Positions 22,757 to 32,509 of a stretch of 41,769 nt of DNA are shown one piece after another. Each line of letters starts with the position of its first letter. Position 1 is the first letter of the stretch. The notes under the pieces are model-generated. The model did no database searches, was not told the origin of the DNA, and saw nothing but the letters and a program-made list of their open reading frames with translations. The stretch covers positions 1 to 41,769 of the IMG/VR virus record IMGVR_UViG_3300042868_001906, one strand, 5' to 3'. Source of the DNA: a virus. Made by a program: the position numbers and the translations under genes.

Positions 22757-25700
22757 TAGGATACAAAGTCAAGAATCTATTCTTTAACCATGCCCACTCG
22801 TAGCTGTCACGTAGTTCAAAGAAGTCTCCACCTACGCTATCAAAGTATTCGCTAGCATCTTGTGCTCCACGTAGACACCATTCGCTATGTTCACCTGATG
22901 CTTGTGTCATCCAAACGTTCAATCGTTCTTTGCTCTCGTCTGATGTATCAGATTTCAACTTAACAACTTCACGGAAGCTAGTACGCCATGTTGACCAAAC
23001 ATCCGTATTAAAGTTTGCAACGCCGGACAATAAAGGAACAATCTCATGTTCATCATCCATCGTAAAGTCAAGACCCTTACCATTGTTCTTTAATGTGATC
23101 TTCTTGTTGTACGCAATCATTGCTTGGTGACCGTAGACTAATCCATTGACTGGGTTCTTAGCATGGAATACATAGTGCTTAGGCAATTGCATCCTATCAG
23201 GTTGCCAGTTCCAATCAAACTTACTACTGACTTTCAACTTAGCAAACACAGTAAACATCCATGGTGTATTGCTTGCTTCTGCGGCTGCATGATACGCTTG
23301 GACACGACCATCAACTCCATCAACTCTAACAACACGATTGGCTAATCCATGTGTAACTCTTAACAAGTGTTCATAGTTTTTATCTGCACCCGTCTCACCG
23401 TTACTCAAGAATACAATGTCCATTGGTGTAGACTTGCCCAACTTGCTATTGGTCTTGATATACGGGTAGTCGTACAGTTCACGTTTAACCGATTCTTTAG
23501 CTTCTTTAGGAACAACGATTCTAGTTGCGCCTGTGGTAGTCACGATGATATTCTTGTGCTCAGGTGCCCATAATGACATAGGCTCAACATCAACTACACT
23601 GTTGCTAAGATTATCGTTTGAGGTAAAGATTGCATATGGGAAGTCAAAGTCAGTGTTGATAGTAGACACATGTGTATCACCTTCAGTTGTAATAGAGGGT
23701 GCTGGTAGTCTAGCAACACGCTGATGTTGATTATAATTGATCTTAGTGTACTCTTCCAACTTAGTCATGTCTGCAATCAACTCACGTAGTTTGTTAACGT
23801 TGATTAAGAAGGTATCACCAAACTTCTGTCTGTCGCTAGGGAACACATGCAATTGTTCTTTTGCATATGGGTCACAAATATAACTAAAATCAAAATTACC
23901 GTAGTCGCACACGCTTGAGCATACCCAAATGTAATGTTCTTTCTTGTCAGGTAATGTGTTCAATAGTTCTTTAAACGTTTCAAAATAACTATTCTGATAC
24001 TTGATTAATGACACGGGCTTATCGCCCACACGACTTTGAATTGTTCTAAGAACTTTAGTAACGCTTCTATTGCCGTGATCTACTAGATGAACATCATACA
24101 AGCAGTTAGTTGCAACACTAGTACGTTCTTTGACAAAGTTCAAGTTAGGCAAGTGTTCAATGATTTTCACATACTTTGTATCTGTTGCAAATGAATCACG
24201 ATTAACCATGAACGTTGTACCCCAATGTGACCACTGTGTACCAAACACGTGCACCATCTTCATCTGCCACGGGTTAGGATAGTAATCAAAATCAAAATTT
24301 GAATAATCTAATTCACTATTAAGTATCCAGCATAAGGTTGTACTTGAACGGTTGATACAGCGATTGATAGTATCTACCCATGTGTTCAAGTAACGAGTCT
24401 TCTGTATAGTAGGGAACTGTTTCTTTAATTTTTCAAAGCGGCGAGTAGATTCGTTGTTACCGCGGTCAACAAAAAACATGTCCGCAGAAGCTTTATAATC
24501 TTCAGGCTTTTCTAAGAAGTTGTAATCCTTATACCCTAACTTGTATGCGTTTCCGTTAACAAAGTATGTTTGTTTGTTTTTATCAAATGGATCACCGTGT
24601 ACGTTGACATATCGACTTTGACTTTCTGACGGTCTCCATGAGAAGTCAAAGTTCTTATAATCAACTGAGATATTTAAAGCCCAGAACACTTCATCAGTGT
24701 GTTTTGCTATCAAGTCTTCTAGTGTTGTTTCAATTATATATTGCTTAACAACTGTGTCAGCCGATACTTGAACAGGAGCTTCGTTCATATCAGTCATAAT
24801 AATCACTGCATGTTCATCTGACCCGGGAACTATATATTTTGGTCCGTTATCAATCCATTGATATATTTGAGGAGGGGCAGTATCATCAGGGTGCCAACTC
24901 AAATCAAAACGTGATGTGTCAAAGTCAGACGGTATGACCCAGTTACTTAAAGTAGGTAATTTCTTTGCACGAATAATACGTGTGTCAATGTACTTAGTTG
25001 CTGTAGCACCCTCAACTGTGTATGTTGGGCCACTTGTCTTTTGATGTTGTGTACCAAATTGATAGATGAACGGAGGGTCATCCGGGTGCGGGTGCCATGA
25101 GTAATCAAAACTATTGCTATCAATATCAGGTGGCGTAGTCCAAAGACGATGTGTAGGTGCGGCTATCGCAATATTTTCTTCAATAAATTTAACTTCAGTT
25201 GCACCAGGTGATACGTATCTTGGACCACCTGTCAATACCCATTGAGTTCCAAACTGATATATGTAGGCAGACTCTGTTGCATCAGGGTGCCAGCTAGTAT
25301 CAAACTTAGCGATTTCAACAGACTCTGGCATCTCCCAATATTGATCTGATGGCAAGTGGCGAGCCTTAATGTTATCCATGTACTTTACATCAGTCGCACC
25401 CTCAACTATATAACGAGGACCGCCTGTCTTCTGCCACTGTGTAGCAAATTGATAGATGTACAAGGGATCGTTTGGATTAGGAATCCAGCTGAAGTCGAAT
25501 TCATCTTGTGCGATATCTTTTGGTATCTCCCAATTCAACAAGCTAGGTGCTAGTTTAGCAACTACATTAGTAACATATTTTATTTGTGTTGCACCGGGAA
25601 CAATATATTCAATTGCAGTCATCACTTCAGGTGAATACCACTGACTACCAAACTTGTATATGTATGGTTCTTCTGTTGTATCGGGGTGCCATGAGTAATC

Positions 25701-27065
25701 AAAGTCTTCAATCAACAATCCATTAACATGCGTAAACCCTTGCTTTGACGGCAATCGTTTAGCTTTTAAAATACGTGTGTCAATGTACTTGACTGGACTG
25801 TTTTTATGACAACCGGGAGTAATGTACTTAGGACCGCCTGTCTTCTGATGTTGTGTTCCGAACTGATATATGTAGGGTTCGTCTTCTACATATGGGTGCC
25901 AGCTAAAGTCAAAACTATCACTATCAATGAACGCAGGCACTTCCCAGTTAGTTTTGTCAGGTAATGCCTTTGCCACAACGTCTTCAACATACTTAACCTC
26001 TGTCGCTTCAGGTACAGTATACACTGGTCCACCACTTAATGCCCACTGAGTGGCAAAGTAATAGATGTAAGGAGGGCTAGTATCATCAGGATGCCAGCTA
26101 AAGTCAAAGTTATCAATGTCAATGTTAGAAGGCAATGTCCAATTTTCTTTGGATTCAATGGCTCTTGCTTTCAGCCCATCAATATACTTTACTTCCGTTG
26201 CGTCTTCAACTATATAACGAGGTCCACCTGTCTTCTGATGCTGTGTTCCGAACTGATATATGAACGGAGGCTCTGCGGGACTAGGTTCCCAACTAAAGTC
26301 AAACTTACTTGTGTCAACATTAGTAGGCACTTCCCAGTTATCCATGCAGGGTTTACGTACTGCATTATGATGCATGAATTTATATTCAGTTGCACCCTCT
26401 ACTGCATATTGGACAGATACTTTATCTTCAGGATCATTCCATTGATTACCCCATGCATAGATGTATGGAGGGCTAGTTGGGTTAGGTACCCAACTAAAAT
26501 CAAAATTTTCAATGTCTTCAAACGTATCAAAGTTCTCAGGTTGCTGTGCTAATATTGCTAGACTAGATTCAACATACTTGTGTTGCGTTGCACCTTCAAC
26601 GTGATACTCTACTGTTGGCATTATTGTTCCGGGATACCACTGATTGCCCCAAACATAAATGTACGGTGGCTCAGTTGGATCAGGATGCCATCCAAAGTCA
26701 AACTTAGATTCATCAATAGATTCTAATACTTGCCAATGTTTGTGTGTTGTTGATTTTCTTGGTATGTTATCTACGTCACTACGATAGATAATAATGGCAC
26801 TGAATTCTTTTGCGCAAAGCCAAGTACCACTGTCTTTTTGATACTTGCTAGGCCATACATTGTTGTGACTTTCTGCCCATACATCATTATCGTGTAGGAA
26901 TTCAAAGTCAAAGTCCCAATCAAATCTACTGTAATCGCAGAATTCGTTTATGATCCAAAAGTGCTCAGTAGTAGCTTGACTTCTAGCATCGTTTATGTCT
27001 TGTGCAAACTTTTCTCTTGGGTGTGCGTTGGGTTTCTGTCCGTAGTAAAATACATCTCTTAGCAT
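22746..27065 (-). CDS. Giant repeat protein with glycosyltransferase-like C-terminus
   Basis: 1439 residues. From about 115 to 770 it carries ten clear copies of a ~60-residue unit with core FDFSWHPD...PPYIYQFGTQ, TGGPRYIV and GATEVKYI. Four more degenerate copies lie at about 805, 915, 1055 and 1300. The C-terminal ~300 residues include MDIVFLSNGETGADKNYEHL, a globular domain I associate with phage proteins sometimes labelled glycosyltransferases, though no DxD motif is certain. The protein ends in the VGGDFFELRDSYEWAWLK tail that recurs at 21795. It could be a modular surface, receptor-binding or glycan-handling protein. No signal peptide is visible. Confidence 0.85.
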   Translation of the reverse strand: MLRDVFYYGQKPNAHPREKFAQDINDARSQATTEHFWIINEFCDYSRFDWDFDFEFLHDNDVWAESHNNVWPSKYQKDSGTWLCAKEFSAIIIYRSDVDNIPRKSTTHKHWQVLESIDESKFDFGWHPDPTEPPYIYVWGNQWYPGTIMPTVEYHVEGATQHKYVESSLAILAQQPENFDTFEDIENFDFSWVPNPTSPPYIYAWGNQWNDPEDKVSVQYAVEGATEYKFMHHNAVRKPCMDNWEVPTNVDTSKFDFSWEPSPAEPPFIYQFGTQHQKTGGPRYIVEDATEVKYIDGLKARAIESKENWTLPSNIDIDNFDFSWHPDDTSPPYIYYFATQWALSGGPVYTVPEATEVKYVEDVVAKALPDKTNWEVPAFIDSDSFDFSWHPYVEDEPYIYQFGTQHQKTGGPKYITPGCHKNSPVKYIDTRILKAKRLPSKQGFTHVNGLLIEDFDYSWHPDTTEEPYIYKFGSQWYSPEVMTAIEYIVPGATQIKYVTNVVAKLAPSLLNWEIPKDIAQDEFDFSWIPNPNDPLYIYQFATQWQKTGGPRYIVEGATDVKYMDNIKARHLPSDQYWEMPESVEIAKFDTSWHPDATESAYIYQFGTQWVLTGGPRYVSPGATEVKFIEENIAIAAPTHRLWTTPPDIDSNSFDYSWHPHPDDPPFIYQFGTQHQKTSGPTYTVEGATATKYIDTRIIRAKKLPTLSNWVIPSDFDTSRFDLSWHPDDTAPPQIYQWIDNGPKYIVPGSDEHAVIIMTDMNEAPVQVSADTVVKQYIIETTLEDLIAKHTDEVFWALNISVDYKNFDFSWRPSESQSRYVNVHGDPFDKNKQTYFVNGNAYKLGYKDYNFLEKPEDYKASADMFFVDRGNNESTRRFEKLKKQFPTIQKTRYLNTWVDTINRCINRSSTTLCWILNSELDYSNFDFDYYPNPWQMKMVHVFGTQWSHWGTTFMVNRDSFATDTKYVKIIEHLPNLNFVKERTSVATNCLYDVHLVDHGNRSVTKVLRTIQSRVGDKPVSLIKYQNSYFETFKELLNTLPDKKEHYIWVCSSVCDYGNFDFSYICDPYAKEQLHVFPSDRQKFGDTFLINVNKLRELIADMTKLEEYTKINYNQHQRVARLPAPSITTEGDTHVSTINTDFDFPYAIFTSNDNLSNSVVDVEPMSLWAPEHKNIIVTTTGATRIVVPKEAKESVKRELYDYPYIKTNSKLGKSTPMDIVFLSNGETGADKNYEHLLRVTHGLANRVVRVDGVDGRVQAYHAAAEASNTPWMFTVFAKLKVSSKFDWNWQPDRMQLPKHYVFHAKNPVNGLVYGHQAMIAYNKKITLKNNGKGLDFTMDDEHEIVPLLSGVANFNTDVWSTWRTSFREVVKLKSDTSDESKERLNVWMTQASGEHSEWCLRGAQDASEYFDSVGGDFFELRDSYEWAWLKNRFLTLYPNET
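24820..26710 (-). repeat. Tandem ~60-residue repeats in the giant protein
   Basis: Ten units of about 180 bases encode the FD-(F/Y)-SWHPD, P-YIY-(Q/V/Y/K)-(F/W), (G/A)-TQ-(W/H) and GATEVKY pattern. Two alternating subtypes can be seen: one with TQHQKTGGPRYIV, another with NQW or TQW and a longer insert. One unit (about residues 390-450) has an insertion reading GCHKNSPVKYID. Confidence 0.88.
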
Positions 27066-27073
27066 ACAACTAC

Positions 27074-28570
27074 TTATGAAATGACTTTGACGTTATAAAG
27101 TTTTTCAAATCTGTCAGCATCTTCTCTGTCGTTGACCATCGGCTCACCGCGTATGTTCAATGATGTATTCAGTAGCATCGGGCAGCCGGTCAAGACATAC
27201 CATTTCTCTAGTAGTTCTCTGATTCCGCTTCCATCTTTTGGTACTGTCTGAACCCGACTAGTCCCATCATTATGAACGATAGCAGGAAATAACTGAGGAT
27301 GCCTGCAACGAGCGATGACTTGCATATACCTACTATTATCGAAACCACGAGGCATATCAAAATAGTCATCAACATATTCCTCCAGAATGACCGGCGCAAA
27401 TGGTCTGAACTTTTGTCTTCGTTTGATTTCATTAACTTTGTCCTTTATTTCTTGTCCTCTGGGGTCTGCAAGTAAGCTTCTATTTCCAAGGGCTCTCGGC
27501 CCGAACTCAGCACGACCACTAGCAACCCCAACAATCCTATCACTAAGCAAACGATCAAGAATATCATTAGTGGGATAGCTGCCTTCAATACGATGACCAA
27601 TAAAGCTATTACACCAGTTAACACGCTTACGATAACCGAGGCAGGCAGCGCCCAAACTAGAACCAGCATCACCAGGATTAGGCATAATCCAAATATTCTC
27701 ATAGTAATCTCCTAATAATCTATTTGCTAAACAATTTAATGCAACTCCACCACCATACACTAAGTTCTTGCTTTTACCTAGACTTCTTGCTTTACTCATG
27801 ACATTCTTAATCAATTGTTCTGCAATGAGTTGTGCGCTAAGTGCAATGTCCATGTCATCTGCACCCGCTAAGAACGTATCCGATACACCAGTATGTAGAT
27901 TGTCTTTGAATCTTATTTCACTATACGATTCAATCAATGTGTTTGACATTTCTTTCAGTGGTTTATCTTTACCGTAAGCTGCCATACCCATTAGTATGTA
28001 TTCTTCATCTAGTGGGCGTAGACCTACACGTTCAGTCATTGCTGAATAAAACAATCCAATGCTGTCCGGATATCTCTGTCCCCACAACTTCTTGTACGTT
28101 GCGATACCATTCTTATCGTAATACGCATTCCAAATACTAATCGTGTCAAACTCGCCGATAGCATCAATCACAACTACAGTGGCATCATCATACGGACTTG
28201 TTTGAAACCCTGCAGCCGCATGACTCAAGTGATGATTGTGAGTGTGAATCTTACCACCTCTACCGTCTTGTAACTTATGAAGTAAACCATCACCGATGAT
28301 TTCAGTAGTAAACAAGTTAGATAGATTTGGTTTCTCTCCCGAGCGCAATTGACGTAGGAACTTCATCCATGGACGTTCGTAGTAATGAATCTCTACTTCG
28401 CTATTATCACAGTATTTCAATGCATCTTCAACAATACCCATTGACAAATGTTTGTCATGTTTATGCTTACTGTAGCGTTCACTGTGACCCGCAAAGACTA
28501 TGTTACCATTGCTATCAATGACGCTTAAGGCTGCGTCATGGAAGCCTGCGCTTATACCAATGTAGTTCAT
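27074..28570 (-). CDS. NodU/CmcH-type carbamoyltransferase
   Basis: 498 residues. These enzymes transfer a carbamoyl group from carbamoyl phosphate to a sugar or antibiotic hydroxyl through a carbamoyl-adenylate. Landmarks are MNYIGISAGFHDAAL (1-15), HNHHLSHAA (111-119, metal-binding His cluster), VVVIDAIGEFDT, YGGGVALNCLANR, PNPGDAGSSLGAA, FGPRALGNRSLLADPR and the C-terminal LNTSLNIRGEPMV. All core motifs are present, and the length is a little under the usual 540-600. It is coupled to a 32-residue gene by ATGA. The product is probably a carbamoylated sugar. Confidence 0.93.
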   Translation of the reverse strand: MNYIGISAGFHDAALSVIDSNGNIVFAGHSERYSKHKHDKHLSMGIVEDALKYCDNSEVEIHYYERPWMKFLRQLRSGEKPNLSNLFTTEIIGDGLLHKLQDGRGGKIHTHNHHLSHAAAGFQTSPYDDATVVVIDAIGEFDTISIWNAYYDKNGIATYKKLWGQRYPDSIGLFYSAMTERVGLRPLDEEYILMGMAAYGKDKPLKEMSNTLIESYSEIRFKDNLHTGVSDTFLAGADDMDIALSAQLIAEQLIKNVMSKARSLGKSKNLVYGGGVALNCLANRLLGDYYENIWIMPNPGDAGSSLGAACLGYRKRVNWCNSFIGHRIEGSYPTNDILDRLLSDRIVGVASGRAEFGPRALGNRSLLADPRGQEIKDKVNEIKRRQKFRPFAPVILEEYVDDYFDMPRGFDNSRYMQVIARCRHPQLFPAIVHNDGTSRVQTVPKDGSGIRELLEKWYVLTGCPMLLNTSLNIRGEPMVNDREDADRFEKLYNVKVIS

Positions 28571-28665
28571 TTGTAGATGAATGGGTCTCTTTTACGTAAT
28601 TCTTTGATGCGCTTACGGTACTTGTATTCACGTACCAAATATTTATAAAATCTTACGATAAACAT
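28567..28665 (-). CDS. Very small basic protein upstream of NodU
   Basis: 32 codons beginning MFIVRFYKYLVREYKYRKR and ending RDPFIYK, with about a third of the residues Lys or Arg, likely one amphipathic helix. The evidence for expression is strong: AGGAGAG lies six bases before the ATG, and its TGA overlaps the NodU ATG (ATGA). The gene upstream overlaps it by 13 bases. I recall similar tiny proteins near nodU-like genes of marine phages, but know no function. Confidence 0.75.
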   Translation of the reverse strand: MFIVRFYKYLVREYKYRKRIKELRKRDPFIYK

Positions 28666-29399
28666 TTGTTCTCTCCTATGAAATTGAACAATTCGTCAGC
28701 ATATAAACGATGCGGAACTTCGTTATGATGCCAATACTTAGCTTTGGGATTAGTGTAACCTTCAGTTTTATACTTGGTATAAAAAGAAAGTTCATTGTCA
28801 TCCATATGCATATATTTAGTAGTGTCTATTAAACTAGTGTAGAAATCAAGATGCTTATCAGACGTAAACATGTGCATCACATTGCACATAGTATAATCTA
28901 CATTGTGCATCTTTAAAAAGTATTGAATTTGCAGTACGGCATTGGCACTTACTATTTCTAGGTACTGTGTGTTGTTAGCCATAAATCTATGATAGGCGGG
29001 AATCAATTGCTTTTCTTCCGGGTCAATACCTTCCCAACCCATATTAATACGCAAATAGTCTCTGCCTGATTCAGAGAACCAATCATGTGATGAATTATGA
29101 AAGTCATACCATGACGTTCTATGAAACGGTACTTCCATACGTGTAGATTCAGTCCAACCAATCAATACAAACACTTTCATTTCTTCAGGTTTGTAATTAG
29201 TCTTGAACCATTCTAGTATGCTTCTAGCAATAGTAGGGTTAGTTGACCCCGGCTCAGCAAAGTTGATAGGTTCGTATCCTAGCTTATAAGCAAGTTGATT
29301 GCCGTATGAATTTTGACGGTTGTACTCACTATCTTCTGTGCCATTTATTTCAGATCCAGATGTATGGCTACATCCTGCAATTAACATTATTTTTTTCAT
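28653..29399 (-). CDS. SGNH-hydrolase-like protein
   Basis: 248 residues from the ATG at 29399 (MKKIMLIAGCSHTSGSE). Earlier in-frame starts lie inside the upstream gene and are rejected. Block I is GCSHTSG (9-15) with a Ser after Cys, and the AEPGSTNPT segment supplies the Gly/Asn block. A His/Asp-containing C-terminal segment (YWHHNEVPHRLYADEL) could complete the triad. It is one of five such proteins in the window and overlaps the 32-residue gene. Confidence 0.75.
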   Translation of the reverse strand: MKKIMLIAGCSHTSGSEINGTEDSEYNRQNSYGNQLAYKLGYEPINFAEPGSTNPTIARSILEWFKTNYKPEEMKVFVLIGWTESTRMEVPFHRTSWYDFHNSSHDWFSESGRDYLRINMGWEGIDPEEKQLIPAYHRFMANNTQYLEIVSANAVLQIQYFLKMHNVDYTMCNVMHMFTSDKHLDFYTSLIDTTKYMHMDDNELSFYTKYKTEGYTNPKAKYWHHNEVPHRLYADELFNFIGENKCLS

Positions 29400-29403
29400 A
29401 TTT

Positions 29404-31662
29404 TTAAACGGGGAATGCCGGACGCTTACGTTTGATAGTAGATAGTGATATGGTTGCAACTTCATTGTTCTTCATTGCTTCTTTTTCTGGAATAGCAACA
29501 GTTGTTACACTTGATACTTCGACAGCGTAATCATTGAAATTACCCCAATCACCTTCACCAATGTAATGATTTTTGAATGAGAAATCAACACTTGAATTTA
29601 AATGCAATTCTTCATTTAACAAATCAGTAAAGTCTTGTCCACTACGACCTTCTTCAACATCCCAATCAGGTCTTGCTAATTTACGAGCACGTTTGCTAGT
29701 GTTACTTTGCAATCTACTATAGTCTTGTGCATAGAAAGGTCCCTTACGTCCTGCAGGAGGTAACTCTCTATCATCATATGGGTTCTCTACAGTCTGGTCA
29801 AATGATACATCAAAGTCTGCTGTCCACTTACCTTCATCTGTTATTTTAAACTTATAGACAGCATTAAACATGCCGGGACCAAACTGACTACCAAACTCTT
29901 TCAAGTCAATCTCAGGGTTATATAGTACTTCAGCTTCATACCCACCGCGAGTTCTCCATAGCATTCTAAAGAAAGGCCACATTTCATTTACTAGTGTATC
30001 TGCGAATGGATTGATCTTTGTTTTGATAATGTTATAGTCAAATTTCTCGTATTCAATTTCATTAGCGGTGTTAGGGTTATCAAACTTAATTTTATAGTGT
30101 TCTTTTTCTAATGCAAAACGTACAGGATATCCGATCGGCACTTCAGTGCATCCTGCAAAGAAGTCTAAGAACATGTGAAATGTCTTTACACGTATCATAA
30201 CATGTGTGCCACCTTTTGTGAAATCATTAGAGATCCAATGATTCATATACTTGTGCCAACTAATGTTAAACTTATGCGGGTTTTGACCAACGATTGTCTC
30301 AGGCCCTAAGCCGTAACCTACGCCGAGTCCGGCGTTGTTGATGTTATTGTTACGCATACGCCATAGCAATGTCATTGTATCTGCATAGTCTTGAAAGTCT
30401 TCTGTAGGGAACCCAACAATCCAATTAGTTGCACACCAGATTCCTACTTTCTTACAGTCAATAAAGTTCTGTTCCATCTCTTTGATAGTGACACCTTTAG
30501 CCATATCATCAAGTACTTTCTGAGAACCTGACTCAACTCCAAAGTTAAACATGATGCATCCACCGTCTGCTAAGTCTTGTAAGTATTCTAAGTCCATGCG
30601 ACCATCGCAACGTGCATATCCAGTCCAACGAACTTTCAAATTCTTTTCTTTAAGACCGATTGCAAACGCACGTAGTTCTTTTAAGTTTCCGTTGACTAAC
30701 GAGTCAATGAACCAAACAACATCGGTCCCTTTATTGTAATATAACCATTCAATTTCAGTAATTAAATCTACTGATTGACGTTGACGATACTTCCAAAAGT
30801 GTGTTTCTTCACAGAATGTACATTTAGCAGTGCATCCTCTACTGATCTCTGTGTTGATACCATTAGGTAATTCGTATAGATTGAAGTCGATAGATTCATA
30901 GTCGGGCATAGGAAGCCCGTTAATATTGATGCGCTGGTCTTCAGGTTGATTCAGTATCAAAGGAATGTCACGTTGATTACCTTGCTCAACATCTTCAAGT
31001 AATGCTAGTAAGTTCTGTTCACCCTCACCCACGACTACATAGTCATAATAGGGTTCAATTTTAAACCATGATTTGTGTACGTTAGGGCCACCTACAGCAA
31101 TCTTTATATTAGGCATTCTACGCTTTAATTCACGACACATCCACTTACTAGGTTCTTCACTGATATAGTATATACTGAAGCCAACTACATCAGGTTTCAT
31201 CTCAACTAGTTCATCCACCGCAGCCATGAGAATAGGCTCTAGTACAGGGTGAATATCGTTTAGGTACGTATCTCCTAGCCAATGCCAACTAGAACTAGGA
31301 TCCCATAATCTAAAGGGAAGTTTATTGTTGGGTTGCCAATCATCACGATATTCATTGTATGCTTTAACATTCAAATCCATGATACGTGTTTCATACCCTG
31401 CGCTCTTGGCTACACCACTCAGTCTTGCAAGACTAAACGGGGGCATATAAGGACTCCACTCAGGGCACAATACTAATGCAAGTTTTGTGTCACGTGTTTT
31501 GTAATCCACATACACCGGAGTCAAGTTCTTTTGAATCGTCTTTTTAGCATAAGGTGCAATTGCTTCCATCATACTACGATGACGAGCATCCGCAATGTCC
31601 TCTGTTGGTCTTTCTTTTGGTGCAGCCTTATCTACTGCAAGTGACTTTAAATTGAAATCCAA
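29404..31662 (-). CDS. B12-binding-type radical SAM enzyme (752 residues)
   Basis: The N-terminal ~200 residues form a B12-binding-like Rossmann domain (PPFSLARLSGVAKSAGYETR, DVVGFSIYYI, IAVGGPNVH, VVGEGEQ). The radical SAM core follows, with GCTAKCTFCEE (CX3CX2C) around residue 280 and FNFGVESGS. The C-terminal 250 residues are unlike standard families. Cobalamin radical SAM enzymes methylate or rearrange unreactive carbons, but the usual DxHxxG motif for base-off B12 is not evident, so cobalamin use is uncertain. The start codon is TTG with an AAGGAG site eight bases before it. A promoter lies at 31687-31715. Confidence 0.88.
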   Translation of the reverse strand: MDFNLKSLAVDKAAPKERPTEDIADARHRSMMEAIAPYAKKTIQKNLTPVYVDYKTRDTKLALVLCPEWSPYMPPFSLARLSGVAKSAGYETRIMDLNVKAYNEYRDDWQPNNKLPFRLWDPSSSWHWLGDTYLNDIHPVLEPILMAAVDELVEMKPDVVGFSIYYISEEPSKWMCRELKRRMPNIKIAVGGPNVHKSWFKIEPYYDYVVVGEGEQNLLALLEDVEQGNQRDIPLILNQPEDQRININGLPMPDYESIDFNLYELPNGINTEISRGCTAKCTFCEETHFWKYRQRQSVDLITEIEWLYYNKGTDVVWFIDSLVNGNLKELRAFAIGLKEKNLKVRWTGYARCDGRMDLEYLQDLADGGCIMFNFGVESGSQKVLDDMAKGVTIKEMEQNFIDCKKVGIWCATNWIVGFPTEDFQDYADTMTLLWRMRNNNINNAGLGVGYGLGPETIVGQNPHKFNISWHKYMNHWISNDFTKGGTHVMIRVKTFHMFLDFFAGCTEVPIGYPVRFALEKEHYKIKFDNPNTANEIEYEKFDYNIIKTKINPFADTLVNEMWPFFRMLWRTRGGYEAEVLYNPEIDLKEFGSQFGPGMFNAVYKFKITDEGKWTADFDVSFDQTVENPYDDRELPPAGRKGPFYAQDYSRLQSNTSKRARKLARPDWDVEEGRSGQDFTDLLNEELHLNSSVDFSFKNHYIGEGDWGNFNDYAVEVSSVTTVAIPEKEAMKNNEVATISLSTIKRKRPAFPV

Positions 31663-31686
31663 AAAACGTACTCCTTATATTTCTAT

Positions 31687-31715
31687 ATTATACGTTATTT
31701 AAGTGTATTCCGCAA
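31687..31715 (-). promoter_or_regulatory. Sigma70-like promoter, TTGCGG-17-TATAAT
   Basis: TTGCGG (31710-31715) and a perfect TATAAT (31687-31692) on the minus strand have 17-base spacing in the only sizeable gap (79 bases) of the right-hand gene cluster. A CTTAAATAA stretch inside resembles late boxes. It would drive the block from 31662 down to 22085. Confidence 0.65.
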
Positions 31716-31741
31716 TAGTATAATATTTGCAGGTAGCCAAA

Positions 31742-32509
31742 TTAGAACAACATTCTGTCTGCTTCAGTTATGTTTTTGTCTTGTTCTGGAAATCTTGTAA
31801 CAACTAATGCCCGTGACTCTTCTTCCAAAAGAATTTGAGTGGCATCTAATGCATATTGTTTTGTTGATTTGGACAAAGTTATCCCTATCTTTTCTAAATA
31901 ATTATAATATTTAATAGTAGAGGGATGTCCGTCTACGAACTTACGGTAGTCTTGCAGGCTTCCAGCAATTTCCAATTCGTGCAGTGAGGGGCGCATGTTG
32001 TTGAATGTCTCACTATACACTTCTAATATGTCATCAGGGCCAGCACTATCACAATTCGGGGAGTCAGCATTTGTTTTAAAAGGTACACTAAGCATGGTGA
32101 ATGAATCGCATGGTAAGGATTTTATATATCTAGTTGTAAGGTCGATTAATGACGCATCACGTATCATGTATCCACGTTCATCTGCAAACTTTCTAACCCA
32201 ATCACTTGAATATACATCGTTAACATATACACTTCCGCGGGCGAGCCATCCATGATCTACCCATCTATCTTCTCTTGTATAACTAGAGAACATAATCATT
32301 ACTAAGTCAGTGTCAGTGAACTTAAACCTATTGTTAGCCTCTGCCACTCTGCTTGATATGCATAGGTTGCCGGCTCCGCTCTTCCCTAAATTAAAGAACT
32401 CTGCTTGAGGCATTTCTTTACTTATAAGATCAGCCCATGTTGGCCAGATGTAACTTGTATAGCTACACCCGAATGCAAAGAATCGTTTGTATTTTGTGTA
32501 GTCTATCAT
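31742..32509 (-). CDS. SGNH-hydrolase-like protein
   Basis: 255 residues. GCSYTSYIWP (about 14-23) carries the putative Ser/Thr nucleophile region, NLGKSGAGN matches the second Gly/Asn block, and FVDGHPST near residue 190 supplies the Asp-Gly-His pair. It overlaps the upstream B12-type radical SAM gene by 4 bases (ATGA). Probably an esterase or acyltransferase acting on a sugar. Confidence 0.8.
   Translation of the reverse strand: MIDYTKYKRFFAFGCSYTSYIWPTWADLISKEMPQAEFFNLGKSGAGNLCISSRVAEANNRFKFTDTDLVMIMFSSYTREDRWVDHGWLARGSVYVNDVYSSDWVRKFADERGYMIRDASLIDLTTRYIKSLPCDSFTMLSVPFKTNADSPNCDSAGPDDILEVYSETFNNMRPSLHELEIAGSLQDYRKFVDGHPSTIKYYNYLEKIGITLSKSTKQYALDATQILLEEESRALVVTRFPEQDKNITEADRMLF

Larger units (their letters stand above)
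20053..22840 (-). repeat. Diverged duplication: protein tail + SGNH gene + tmRNA acceptor
   Basis: Unit 1 comprises the tail of the giant gene (about 22746-22840), the SGNH gene at 22085 and the orphan acceptor at 21989. Unit 2 comprises the same tail motif (21795-21890), the SGNH gene at 21115 and, after two extra small genes, the acceptor at 20053. Order and strand are the same in both. The units have diverged, but short identical DNA blocks remain in the tail (GACTTCTTTGAACTACGTGA) and in the acceptor ends. Confidence 0.72.

Noticed and set aside
23163-26552. Plus-strand open frames across the giant gene
   Set aside because: They are antisense shadows of the repeats, recurring with the repeat period, and have no ribosome-binding sites.
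24820-26710. CRISPR-like or satellite repeat array
   Set aside because: The repeats are in-frame protein modules of about 180 bases with synonymous drift, not short identical repeats with spacers.
29400-29465. Longer N-terminus for the SGNH gene at 28653
   Set aside because: These codons lie inside the upstream radical SAM gene, and the SGNH fold begins at MKKIMLIAGCS.
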